Assembly: GCA_025094145.1 (NCBI GenBank)
Contig: JALLLS010000017.1
Location: forward strand, 248,001-312,000
Reading direction: 5' to 3'
Source of the DNA: Spinellus fusiger
Taxonomy: Eukaryota > Mucoromycota > Mucoromycetes > Mucorales > Phycomycetaceae
Length of the DNA: 64,000 nt
Under the pieces are notes generated by a model. It was not told the origin of the DNA. It searched no databases and saw only the letters and a list, made by a program, of their open reading frames with translations. The position numbers and the translations under genes were made by a program. Position 1 is the first letter of the stretch, and each line of letters begins with the position of its first letter. This document shows positions 11,594-22,345 of the stretch, in pieces.

Positions 11594-12691
11594 TCAGTGA
11601 CCATTCCATTCGCCCTCATCGACATGGACATCATTCGCCCTTTGTTGATCTGTCCTTTGTTGATTCATTCTGTCTTGCTTTACCTTTTGAATATCCACCA
11701 CCTGTGACTCCATGCGCACAAAGTCCTTCTCCAACTGACTCACAATCCCATCCTTCATTTTAAGTTCGCATTTCAATGTCTCGGCATCCTCTTCTTTGTC
11801 TCTCAGCAAATCATACAGCACTTCCTGATCTGCATGCAGTGAGGCCAACCCCTCTCTCAATTGAGCATTCTCCTGCTCAAGAGCGCTGGCCATCGTGCCA
11901 CCCGACAAATGGGAATGAATCATGGGCCGACAGATATGCTGTGGCTCTGGCTTCTGCTCTTCACTCTCAGGTGGAAGTGTCAGTACTGAGAATCCTTGGC
12001 TCAGTGGCTTATTAGTGTAGCAGCATGTCTTGTCACAGCCTGCCCTTCCCTCCAACTGTTTGGGACTTGAGTTGGTCTCCTTCCCACAATTCACTTACCT
12101 GTCGATAGAGTAAATTGACAATCTGCACGAGATATTCGTATTCGGGACCCACATTCTTCATTTGCCGAATCTGATCATCCCTTAATTGGTTCAGTTCTTC
12201 CTACCATCAAGCACAAGTAAGCAACTTTCTTGTTCACAGTAGATTAGGAATACTACCGATTTAAGGGTCAAGTCATCCTGCAACAGGCGATTACTGCGCT
12301 GTAGTCGAATGTTGTGGATTTTCAATTCCTCCATGTCCTGCTTCAATTGAGCCGTCTGTTGCTCCACGAGTCGATCACAGTCTAGTTTAAGAATACGGTT
12401 GGCTCGAAGAAGTCTGACATTGGAGAGGGTGAGTTGCTCAATCTCATTCTCAAGTTGCTTTAGTCGTGTGTCGACATCTCCGTTCTGTATCATGCGTCTG
12501 GGCTGTTCTAATTCAGGCTATGCAACACTTAAGCGTCAGAATACGCTAGAAACAAAGCGTAGATCTCGCCTGTGGTTGTTTACCAAGGACGGCATTGGAT
12601 CATTGAGGGGTATTGAGTAGTTCATCAGGTTATGAATAGGGCTCAGGTGATCCTTTGCTGTGGCTGATACTGGCATAGAATAACGTTGCAT
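11594..12691 (-). CDS. Coiled-coil protein, function unknown
   Basis: Four exons join in frame: 12691-12584 (start MQRYSMPVSATAKDH), 12517-12257, 12200-12099 and 12055-11594, about 310 residues. The first intron uses GTAAAC and is 66 bp; the others also obey GT-AG. Residues about 45-125 form heptad-rich coiled coil (TRLKQLENEIEQLTLSNVRL). A short segment follows (GPEYEYLVQIVNLLYRQ), then a Cys-rich patch (GCDKTCC), a Pro/Glu linker, and a second coiled coil (SALEQENAQLREGLASLHAD). It ends in a Gln/Asp-rich tail. No catalytic domain is visible. Such architecture suits a scaffold or cytoskeletal adaptor, but that is inference. Confidence 0.75.
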
Positions 12692-15343
12692 TTTAAACAG
12701 GAGTAAGAAGAGGGAAGGAAGTAAGAAGGAAGGAGAGGCAGGGTACAAGATGAAGAAAGAACAAAGATCCACCACCACTAGAAAAAGGAGACTTCACTTG
12801 AGTATGTCGGAGAATAGAATAGAAAAGCGGATGGGCTAGTGTCATTGCATTGTTTTTTGCTGTCTTGTTCATAGGTAGGCTGTATGACTGCTATTGTCGA
12901 TGGGTTCTGGCCAATAGAATTCTTACCATTTTAAATACGGGGTCTTACTATGATGGGCAATGTTTTATTTCTTAAGTGAGGTTCTGTTTTCACAGAATAT
13001 GAATTCTTCTGCTTTATTATTGTTATTTATTATTATTACAACAATACACTAAAAAAGCAGTAACTTATTCAGGGGGCAGTACTAAATGTATCCTACTTGG
13101 ACTATAGGTGCAGTGCTACCAACAAGGTACCTTTGGGTGGATGCTGTGTTTTTTTATTTTTTATTTTTTTATTTTTAAATAAATAAATAAATAAATAAAT
13201 AAAAATAAAAATAAAAATAAAAATAGTCACTCTGCTCTTATCGTATGAGCTGTGAAAAGACATAGCCTTTGAATGAAACAGTACTGTAGGAAGTACTCTC
13301 TCTCTCTCTCTCTTTCATTTTGTAAAGATATAGATAGATAAGTATGTATAGGTATGTATAGGTATGTATATTCAATCATCAATTGCATAGATGTCTATAA
13401 AGACAAGGGGTATCAAAGGCTATAAGAAATAACAACCATGACTGCTGGTGCACTTCCCACTTTTGTATGTCCTGTGCTTATAGGGTCGATTTTTAATATA
13501 GGCTGCAATTGTACAATAATAGTCTATAGGAGAACTGACTTTCTTGTGCAGTCTATTTACTATTGAAATTGATCAAGAATAGCATGTAGTATGATATAAC
13601 AAACATCGTAGAGTAGACCCTCCCCACTCTGCACTCATACACACTTGAATATCCCAACTTTCTCTCCTTGGCCTCTTTATTGGTTAGAACAGTGCGAGAA
13701 CAAATACGTTCTTAATGATCGACAGTAACAGTCCCACATAAAGAAAAGAAAAATAAACACATAGTGTGCATGGAAAATACCGAGTCTTTGTCTTTAATTA
13801 TTTTTATATTCATTCTCATGACAGTGCAGAAATGGCTTCATTTTTCTTTGAACTTTTTAGTGGAGTCCTTTTTTTTATGCATAGAGTATATTGACATGTT
13901 CTTTTTTAGTCAGAAAACGAGTATCCTGTGCTACCTTATCAGCAAGGCAATACATAATCTCTGTACTCTATGGATTTCTCGCTAGCCATTCTTGGGGATT
14001 GTACTCTATGACAAGACATGCGGTGACTCAATAAGCAGTGCTACAACTGCATGGCCTGTGGGCTAGAGTAGTACTGAGATGATAGTTTTTCTTTTTCATT
14101 ATGTATTTTCTGGTGAAGACCAAACAAAATTTGTTCATTGCTAGCTCACTATTGACTCTTCCACTTTTGACACTAAGGGACACTGTTTGAGAATGATAGA
14201 GTGAAGAATTTGAATGGCAGCTGCTTGTTTCAAATGGTAGTACTACTATAAAGAGGTGCATAGATAACTATCTACTATCAGACATAACTATGCTTGTTAT
14301 CCAATAATAATAATAAAAAGAGAAAACTATATCTGCATGGAAATTCATTTAACTATAGTTCAAAAAAAAAGTGTCTTGGCTTATCAGTGGCTGGGATGAT
14401 CTCATCTATTAGGAAGTATTTAGAAATGGCAATGAGAAAAGATGTCAACAACAAGTGATGACAATGTGGTGAATAGATTAAATGGATTAAATCATTGGTT
14501 TATATAGATTCTATGTTAAGTTTATATTTTTTAACAAGGGCAAGTGAATCACAATACACGATGGTATTATGAAGTAAAGTGTTTATGTCTCATATATGTA
14601 TTATTCTTTAAGAAAAATACTCTATGTATACAATTCACTGTAAGCTGAAGAATAAAACATGAAAAATAAGAGAAATGTGAATTTTCAATTTCTAGCATAT
14701 TCTAACGATATACATTGCTTTGTCTATACAATGTTTTGTACTTTATAGAAATCAATGCTACTCACGTTTAGCTACATCTTAGTGTTTGTGGTTGGTCCTT
14801 TTTAATAATAATTTATCTTTAAAATGTCTGATAACTCAGGTCCCTGTATCTATTTTTTTTTAAAAAAAAGAAAAAGAGAAACAGCCACAAGTAAAATTAA
14901 AATCTTTTTGGATTCCCAGAACTCATAAATACAAGGAAGAAAAGGTAGATCTACTACTAATATTGTTTACATCAAATTACTTTAGTTCTCAGTCTATATC
15001 TTTATTATTACTACGTCTAATCCAAAATAAAATATCAACACCTAACATACTGTTTACATCAACTGTAGAAAAACATAACCCTGATAAGCATTGGTTTGAT
15101 CTATGGAGGCTAGCAGTCATGGCTCATTACAAAGGGCAATTCTTCCCCCCGAAGCAAAGCGTAGGTTGCAAAACTCCCGCAGTGGGCCAAATAGCTACCA
15201 GCTTATCTTTTTTTCTTAAAAAAAGGTCTTAATTATAAGACTTTAAAGTCCTTCATGTCTATCAATACACATATATTAGATTGTCTCACCGATCACTGTT
15301 ATATTCCTAAATAGGTGTGGAAGCTGGTTTGACACTTCTCTTG
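12692..15343. other. Gene-free AT-rich region
   Basis: No supportable gene. Simple repeats are present: an A/T-rich tract with AAATA and AAAAT units (13150-13225), a TC run (13297-13312), GTATGTATAG units (13340-13370), and a T9A8 junction near 14853-14869. Confidence 0.6.
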
Positions 15344-16024
15344 CACTATTTTCGGAAAGTATTCGCACAACCTCAGAATAAAATTGCACACTTTATATTT
15401 CACTTTCTGCACAATTCCATAAATTCTTTTTGTACACAGTATGCGGGATTTATTAAAGGGTATTTTTACTTAAACATGTTTCAAATTTCAAAGAAGATCA
15501 ATAACAAAATCCCTTAAGATCACTGATAAGAACATCACTACATGCTTCAATGATCCTCATGTTTAATGTCTCACTTTCCAAGAGCTTTTCTCTCTTAAGT
15601 TTACTCTTTACAATGGACTAAAATTGCTCAATAGGATTGATCTCAGGAGAGTATGGTAGAAGAAATAAACATCCGTAGCCGCGACTTACAACAAGTCTAC
15701 TAATTCTTTTAATGAAAGTGTGCTTTTCTTAAATGATAAGGCATACTTTTCTATCATAAGGTTGTATTCTTTTTGGTGGCTTTGGGGTTTGACTGAGACT
15801 TCTCAGGTGATTTTAAGTCCAAATAAGTACCGTAGTCTACCCTATTTTGAAGAGGAAGAGATCCTTTATCTACATCTATCAAGATAGGCTCATTGCCCAA
15901 TGTTTCAATAGCATTTCCCTATCTATCTTCATAGTAAATTTTTTAGTTTACTGTTGAAGAAGTAATGTTTCGAAAAGTATGCAATTTTATTCCGAGGTTG
16001 TGTGAATACTCTCCGAAAATAGTG
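15344..16024 (-). mobile_element. Decayed IS630/mariner-type element with 50-bp inverted ends
   Basis: The left end CACTATTTTCGGAAAGTATT and the reversed right end CACTATTTTCGGAGAGTATT continue as matching inverted repeats for about 50 bp (through ACAACCTCRGAATAAAATTG). Inside, the minus strand reads LPYSPEINPIEQF at about 15650-15610, the C-terminal catalytic Glu region of an IS630-type transposase, followed by a stop. Only a fragment of the gene remains in about 680 bp. A similar coding relic occurs at 63700-64000. Confidence 0.65.
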
Positions 16025-16422
16025 TATCTCTCAGTATACTGCAGTTGCTTCTGATCCGCTTTATATCTATATTTATACTTTATTAAAATGAATTTGTTAT
16101 TTTTCTAACAGACCACGGCTCTTGTTGTTGTTGTAAATATATACTTTATTAATACTCTTTGATTCATACACACCTAAAGATTTTTGGGATATAAAAGTAA
16201 ATACACGGACAATAAAATCACACTATCATTCTTGTTGGCTAATATATTTAAAAAAGGTATCTTCGCTGTCTAAATGAACTATTTCAAACTCTGTCTGCCT
16301 ATCCTAGCAATAGCTACACTATCTTCATAAAGTATTGGTGCATCTTTGGGAAATAAAATAGTATAGAAATGTAGTATGATTCAAAAAAGACTTACATGTA
16401 TCTTAGTTTAGTGCAGTGATAA

Positions 16423-17264
16423 CTACACCGGATTATTTTTTGATGTTTTAGTGGGTCGACTACTACTAGCTAAGGGCGACTCCTTTCTTTTGGTACCAAC
16501 AGACTGTACTGTCTTGGATCGACAAAAGCGCTTGGGTCGTTTGCCTTCTTCTCTTAGCCCAAAAAAATGAACATGATAAAGGTTCAATGTTGCTGCCATG
16601 TCCTGATTCCAAAAGCGTTGAGAAATTATCTCATCAGAAACTCCAGAAGTTTTAGTCATGATCTTCAAACATTGTTGGTTTTTGCACCTAAATAAAAATA
16701 AAAAATAATAAACTAATTAGCCTTTTCTTTGACTTTTATAGAAAAAAAAGAATATTTTTACCTTAAAAGACCATGACATGTTACTGTGGGGTTCTTCTCT
16801 CTTCTGAAGGGTCTTGGGTTTTGTACTTTCTTGAATTTCTCAAGCTCACCGTTCTCGCAGGCAGGACAAAGACTAGATGTTTTGAACTCATCAATAAGGA
16901 ACACCGTGAACCCTTCTTTCTTCAACATTCTTCTTATTCCAACACCTCTCACTGGTTCATGGAACTTTGTGTTTCCTGCAGACCAATTGCCAATCACCAT
17001 TACAGCATCATCGCCAAACTTTCTTCGAAGATTTCTAGCTAGCCGTTTGTCTGATTGTTGCTGATTAATAAAGCTTGAAAGCTTCATTTTACGAAATGGG
17101 AGTAAACCATTGGCATTCCGGTTTTCCACAGCAGGAGTATCTTCATTTGAATAATAGTTATGCAACACTAGGGTGACTCTGGCTCTTTCCTCAAGGTATC
17201 TTGTAAACCTTTCACAATTGACTGTTGAAGATGTATGTCTTGACAGGGATAACCCAGTTTCCAT
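16423..17264 (-). CDS. Fanzor1 (TnpB-like RuvC nuclease) C-terminal part, copy 1
   Basis: Exon 17264-16762, GT-AG intron 16761-16688 (74 bp), exon 16687-16423; about 255 residues. Features typical of Fanzor proteins: FRKMKLSSFINQQQSDKRLA and RRKFGDDAVMVIGNWS (residues about 55-95), then FLIDEFKTSSLCPAC with a likely catalytic Glu, a zinc ribbon (C133xxC136, C169xxxxC174), and the RuvC-III motif WNQDMAATLN (D197). Intact Fanzors are RNA-guided DNA nucleases of eukaryotic transposons. The N-terminal half, including the first RuvC Asp, is absent here, so nuclease activity is not expected from this reading frame alone. Basic tail KRPKRF and KTSKNNPV. Protein identical to that of the copy at 49907-50748, with no internal stop. 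Confidence 0.82.
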
Positions 17265-17372
17265 TCAATACCAGTGATTGAGCCTTTCACTGCTATCATC
17301 TTTAGAGCAGGTTCCATGAAGAAAATAAAATAGACGAGTTGACCTTTTCTTTTTATACTATTTCTGTTTTAT

Positions 17373-17470
17373 AATTGGTTTCCACATACCATTGATTCAA
17401 TCCTCAATATGATTCAATCCAGTAATTGGTTTTCACATGCCATTGATTCAATCCGTGATTTGAAAACCAA
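17373..17470. repeat. Two-copy 51-bp direct repeat upstream of the Fanzor fragment
   Basis: AATTGGTTTCCACATACCAT (17373) recurs as AATTGGTTTTCACATGCCAT (17424), both followed by TGATTCAATCC. It lies where the missing Fanzor N-terminus would be expected. The other element copy has the same pair at 49702-49800. Confidence 0.6.
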
Positions 17471-17545
17471 GAAGTTGTGCTAAAGCATAAATCTTGTATA
17501 TCTATTAATGGAAACTGTGAATCCCATGGGTTTTCTATGCATATT

Positions 17546-18225
17546 TACAGTCCCATACAATAAGTGAGTGGACAGAAATTCTTATTATTTTTATTTTATT
17601 TTGAAAAATAAAAGTACATCTATCAGTCAAAGATGTTCATAATAAAAGGTTCGTGGAATAACACAAGATTTAGAGTAGATGTTCTTTAATTGATTGTCTA
17701 CATTTTTATTATAAAGATATTGCTCAGTGCTTTGTAATAGTCTTTATTTTTAATCACTCTAGTCCCTTTATCATTGCCCATAACTGTCAAACAGGATTCG
17801 TCAGACCAAACAACCTTGTTTTTACATCATTCATATTTATCAAATGAAATGTAATTATTTGTATAGTGTTTCTGCGAATAGACAAAATGATTGCCAGTTT
17901 TGAAGATGACACCTTTTCAGGTCTTCCTGTATGTATTTTGAGTTGAATTGTGCTTTTGTTTTTATACAATAGAACGATCCTGCCCACTGTGCTCTTTGGG
18001 ATGTCGATATTGTCAGCAATCTCTTGATAAGTAGCATGTCTTTTCCATTGTCCTGTGATTTGACCTCTAATAAACATATCATACTCTCTTCTTTTGATAA
18101 GACTATCTTCATGTTCTTGACTAAGAGTTGGCTGGTTTTCATTGCTTGAAGTCATTGTTTAAATAAATTGTAAAATAAAAATAGAAAGTTGATTTGCTGT
18201 CCACTCATTTATTGCAGGAACTGTA
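17546..18225 (-). mobile_element. Nested deleted Tc1 element inside Fanzor transposon, copy 1
   Basis: TA-bounded inverted ends: TACAGTCCCATACAATAAGT (17546) and, reversed, TACAGTTCCTGCAATAAATG (18225), both continuing GAGTGGACAG. Length 680 bp. It carries only the N-terminal HTH part of a transposase. The same 680-bp insert occupies the same place in the other Fanzor element (48944-49623), so the composite was mobile after this insertion. Confidence 0.8.
17787..18155 (-). pseudogene. Tc1-like transposase N-terminal HTH fragment, copy 1
   Basis: A 122-codon frame starting MTSSNENQPTLSQEHEDSL, with an HTH YQEIADNIDIPKSTVGRIVL and a second-domain linker TGRPEKVSSSKLAI. It then jumps (VKTRLFGLTNPV) over the catalytic domain, which is deleted; the related element at 28384-29743 shows the complete arrangement. 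It could still bind transposon ends, but cannot catalyse transposition. Confidence 0.75.
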
Positions 18226-18384
18226 TACCTCACCAGAATAAGAATCTTTTTTATTCTTTGTTCTTGTTATTATCTTGTTATTTTTCACACTGCACATACA
18301 ACTTAACGCCCAAGTACTCGTCAAGATGAGAATAGCTGAGCAAGGTAATGTGCCATTATTAACAATTCAAAACAATAGAAAGAA

Positions 18385-18609
18385 GTGATAGACACTACCA
18401 AGGACTGTTCTGAAAGTAAAAAGATAAGCAGTGTCTTCATCTCAGCTTGTGCTCATTGTATTCCACAAGACATTCATTGTATTGTTATTAGACAAGTAAA
18501 GACTCCATTCAAGTCAGTCTCAGGTGGTCTTCTGTACTATCTAGGGTCTCTAGGTTGTACTACTGAGCATAGTTATCTATCTTCCAAGAACAAAGAATTA
18601 GGTTTTTAG
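18385..18609 (+). CDS. Small conserved reading frame of the Fanzor element family, unrecognised
   Basis: A 74-codon frame (MIDTTKDCSESKKISSVFIS..., ending KNKELGF). The same frame is open in the elements at 45329-45553 and 48560-48784, with a single residue change (D/G) visible. No domain recognised. The copies are recent, so an open frame is weak evidence for coding; it may be part of a non-coding element end. Confidence 0.25.
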   Translation: MIDTTKDCSESKKISSVFISACAHCIPQDIHCIVIRQVKTPFKSVSGGLLYYLGSLGCTTEHSYLSSKNKELGF

Positions 18610-19109
18610 GGTGTGGATTCTATTGCTATGAGGGAGTGTACTTAGGCAGTCGCTATAGTAATAGTATATTATTAGCTATACTATTACAATAAACAATTTT
18701 ATTCATAAACAACATATTCTATTGATAATACAATTTGATAGTGAGGTATACTACAAAAGGAAACAATTATTTGGATATCCACAAACCTTTTGATTTTAAA
18801 CACATTTCCATAAAAGGCAAGATATTTTTAGACGTAAAAGGAAGGAGATATCCCCGCCTAAAAGCCAGAAAAATCTTTGGGTGTGTAGTAATTTAGTGAA
18901 TAAACCTATACTCATGATTGTTATTGCTTGTTTATACAGTCACAAAACATTAGAAAGGGTACGATTTTTCTTTTTTTTGAAATTATGAAAAAAAGTATGC
19001 TTCACGGATAAAAATTTTACGACCTCAAAACACATACTAATGATCTCAAATTCAACACAAAGTTAGTTTAACATATTGTTTATAGTAATATATATAAAAA
19101 AGTTTTTAT

Positions 19110-20179
19110 TTAATATTTTGTTGGGCCGCCTTTGGCATCAATAACTGCCTGGTAGCGATCCTTCATTAAGCTCACTAAAATATTTGGCAATATCAACGTG
19201 AATATTTCTCCAAGTTTCTTCTAAAGCTGTCTTGAGCTCATCGATATTCTTTATATCGGCTCTCTTGTCATTGATTAGCTTATCAATACAGCTCCAGAGA
19301 TGTTCAATGGGGTTGAGATCAGGACTTTGGGCAGACCAGTAATCAAAGCGCCTGATTGCATGTGTGTTTTTCCACCATGTTATATAGCCAGCTGTAGGCA
19401 GCTAACCCCATCTTCTTGGAATATAAAGTCCTTATCTTTTTTCTCATTCAATTCAATAAACTATGGTAGAAATTTTCCTGCCAAAATGTTGACATATATG
19501 TCCTGATCTACAGTGCCATCAATAAAGACCAAAAGACCCAAATCTACCTGCCCAGAAACAGCTCCAGATCATTATGCTACCTTTCTCCCATTTTGGTTGT
19601 AGGTACACTATGAGCAGCCTTATACCTCTTTCTGATCTTTCGAATCACTCTGGTTCCTCCCTGGTAACCCTCTACTTCAAACCGTGACTCATCAGATCAT
19701 ACAATGCGTCTCCAGTCCTCAGGAGTCCAATTGACCCGTTCCTTCGCCCAACGAAGTCTTTTTCTTCATGTTTTCTTCAGATAACCTTGGCTTGTGTGTT
19801 GCGAAGTAGGAACCAAAACCAATCTGGTGTATGTATTTGATGAATGTTGCTCTACAGATGATTATCTCATGTGCTTTAAGTTCCAAATTTATATAGTTAT
19901 AGAAGGTAAATAGGTTGCCTCTTAGAATAGCCTCAAGTCGTCTGAGGTCTCTCTCATTGAGTTTTTTTGGTGCACTATAACTAGAATTTGGTATATGTAT
20001 ACCAATAGTCTTGATTCTACTAATAATATCCTGGGTAGTAGACTTGCTAATGCCAGTGACCTTTGAAATGCTACCCATGTAGTAATCTTCTTTTTTAGCC
20101 AGTAAACACCCTAGTACTCTCTTTCTTTAAGCTTATTATAAACTATAGAGTTTTTAGTTGAAGATTCTGCGTTTGACAT
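19110..20179 (-). pseudogene. Decayed Tc1-like transposase
   Basis: The minus strand reads MSNAESSTKNSIVYNKLKER at 20179, then HTH ISKVTGISKSTTQDIISRIK, KKLNERDLRRLEAIL, CRATFIKYIHQIGFGSYFAT, and finally RYQAVIDAKGGPTKY with a stop at 19110-19112. Frame changes and stops break it in several places; the DDE core (19200-19780) survives only in fragments. Terminal inverted repeats were not located. Confidence 0.75.
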
Positions 20180-20259
20180 TTGAGATTGCTTAATGGAATG
20201 TGATTCTGTGGTAAAAAGAAGAAGAATCATGTTTAAAAATGAATAAATTATGGGATCTG

Positions 20260-20600
20260 TGATATAGCCTCGGCTATTGTATGGATAGTCGACGCTTTGC
20301 CATGTATGCACGGTGTTGGAGGTGTATGGGATAAAAGTAGACATAGCTAACAACACAAGGAAAACAGTGTATAAAAACCACATTAATTGAACATTCAATA
20401 AAGAATCAACCTTTTTGTTAACGTTAAGTATCGTTGGAACTATTGAGAGAAGCAAGGATTACTTAAAGAATAGTTGTCTAGTTACCAGTTGTGTTCAAAC
20501 CATGTGTTGTGTCCCCGCTTCCGTATCCCTTAGATTCCCTTTTGCCAGACTTTGTGTCAAAACTCTATTTCGTCGTCCCTGCTTTTTTTTTGTAGGAAGG
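20260..20600 (+). repeat. LTR-like repeat, copy 1
   Basis: Similar to 26345-26639: shared stretches include CTTTTTGTTAACGTTAAGTATCG-like sequence, AATAAA and a TATAAAAA box-like motif. A TATA motif followed by a polyadenylation signal is LTR-like, but no internal retrotransposon coding, primer-binding site or target duplication is seen. A reversed match to its 3' part occurs near 46553-46590. Confidence 0.4.
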
Positions 20601-20717
20601 CGACATAGGCCTTGAGGGTTAATTTATTAAAGAGGAGAAAATATGTAAAAATAAAAATAAATTCAGGCAGGGAAAATCACCCACCATCAAGATGAATGGA
20701 TGACCCCAAGTAAATAA

Positions 20718-22066
20718 TACAGTCACACACCATTGAATTTAATACTTTTGAAAATAAATTTCAGGACGAAATATTTAGGATATGTTCAATATTAGATAAA
20801 ACACTCCACATTTGATATAGAAGCTTCAAACTTTCACACAACAAAGCTCAACATATTTAATTATAGAAAATAAAATAATAATAATATAATCAATATTTTG
20901 TATGGCCTCCTTTGGTATCTATTACAGCCTAGCATCTATCTGTCATACTCAGAACTAATCGTTGTGCAAGTTCAACACCAACCCTCTCCCACTCCTTTGC
21001 AAGTAGAGCCTTCAAACTTTCAACATTGGTAATAGATACCCTTATTTCCTCAATTCGTCTTTCCAAGGCCCACCAGATGTGTTCAATTGGGTTTAAGTCA
21101 GGACTTTGTGCGGGCCAGTACTCAAAGCCCCTAATTTGATAAGTCTCTTTCCACCATCTGGCATAGGCCCCAGTATGACAACTAGCACCATCTTCTTGTA
21201 ACAGAAACTCCCTGTCCTCTTTCTGATGCAATTCCATCAACCAAGGATGGAACCCACCAGCCAAAATCTTGATATATTCGTCTTGGTTTACAGTACCATC
21301 AACAAAGACTAATGGGCCAAATCCGCCCGCCCAAAAACAGCTCCAAAGCATGACCCCTCCGCCACCAAACTTTGTTGTTGGAACACTATGATTAGGATCA
21401 TAACTTTCTCTAACTTTTCTGATTATATGGGCACCTCCATCGTTCCCTTTCACGGTGTACCTGGACTCATCAGACCAGACAACGCCTTTCCACTGGTCGT
21501 TCGTCCAATTGACATGTTCTTTAGCCCAACGAAGCCGTTTCTCTTTGTGTTTTTCAGTTAAGGCTGGCTTGTGAGCCGGAGAAAAATATCCGAACCCTAA
21601 CTGCTTACAGTAACAGATAATGGTGTTTCTAGATATATCAACCTGAATCTTCGACATTTCCAATTTCAACTGATTATATGAGGCAAATGGGTCCTCTCTA
21701 ATGACTTTTTCCAGGTGTCTGAGGTCCCTCCCACTGGCTTTCTTAGGTTTTCCATGACTCTTTAAACGCAATGGTGACCCACGTTCTTTGATGTTTCTGA
21801 TAGTATTTTGAACTGTGGACCTTTTTCATCTCAACTACGTTTGCGATGATAGTCATTTTTAATCCAGCCTTAAACAGGTAATAAATGCCCCATAGCTTTT
21901 TATCTTCTGCTTTATCATATTCTCCAAGAGTGTGTGTTTCTGAAAATGTATCTGACATGTTGTGTTGGTTTAATAATATTTGGAAAGAAGAAGAGTTTTA
22001 TGCAAAAAAAAAAGTTTTTTTTATTAAAATTTAGGCAAGTATTAAATTCAATGGTGCGTGACTGTA
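20718..22066 (-). mobile_element. Tc1/mariner element with DD34E transposase (family T2, copy 1)
   Basis: TA-bounded ends: TACAGTCACACACCATTGAA (20718) and, reversed, TACAGTCACGCACCATTGAA (22066); inverted repeats of about 30 bp. Length 1349 bp, a typical Tc1 size. The second copy is at 38631-39976 with different flanks, so these are separate insertions. Confidence 0.88.
20929..21958 (-). pseudogene. Tc1 transposase, frameshifted and 3'-truncated (T2 copy 1)
   Basis: The N-terminal part starts MSDTFSETHTLGEYDKAEDK at 21958. The frame shifts near MKK/STVQNTI (about 21825), then continues through LRHLEKVIREDPFASYNQLK, WSDESRYTV (first catalytic Asp), QEDGASCHTG (second Asp) and SPDLNPIEHIWW (Glu). 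A CAG-to-TAG change gives an early stop (TDRC*), removing the last 13-14 residues present in the copy at 38736-39804. The frameshift is shared with that copy; the stop is private to this one. Confidence 0.85.
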
Positions 22067-22345
22067 GTAGTATCAAATTATAAAGAATGGTACTATTTCT
22101 CATCAATTTTTTACTTGGAGTGTGTAAATATTAGTCATTATAGTATTAAAACGTTTGATGAGTATTTAAAGAAGTTTATCGCTGTTGTAATTAATTCTGA
22201 TGAGTCTATATCAATATCAAAGTGCAGTATCCTTCTTTTTTTTTTTTAAAAAAAAAACAGTATTAACATGTAAACATTTGTTAAAAATGTGATTTTTATT
22301 GATTTCTTACCGAGTTAAATAATTTGGTAGAAATATTTTCCAAGC
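22067..22345. other. Spacer without recognised genes
   Basis: AT-rich; a long T-tract/A-tract junction lies at about 22231-22258. Confidence 0.5.

Larger units (their letters stand above)
16167..18887 (-). mobile_element. Fanzor-bearing TA-flanked transposon, copy 1
   Basis: Ends at TA dinucleotides: left TACACACCTAAAGATTTTT (16167), right, reversed, TACACACCCAAAGATTTTTC (18887). Length 2721 bp. It holds a Fanzor1 C-terminal fragment (16423-17264), a nested 680-bp deleted Tc1 element (17546-18225) and a small conserved reading frame (18385-18609). The inverted copy at 48281-51004 is collinear: coordinate sums are 67171 through the Fanzor part and 67169 across the nested element. TA target and inverted ends point to a Tc1/mariner-type transposase acting in trans, since no complete transposase is inside. 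Confidence 0.8.

Noticed and set aside
14963..15232. 89-codon frame in AT-rich region
   Set aside because: No recognisable motif and no conserved copy; likely chance.
16773..17064. Two plus-strand frames over the Fanzor fragment, repeated at 50107-50398
   Set aside because: Antisense of the Fanzor exon; conserved only because the elements are near-identical.
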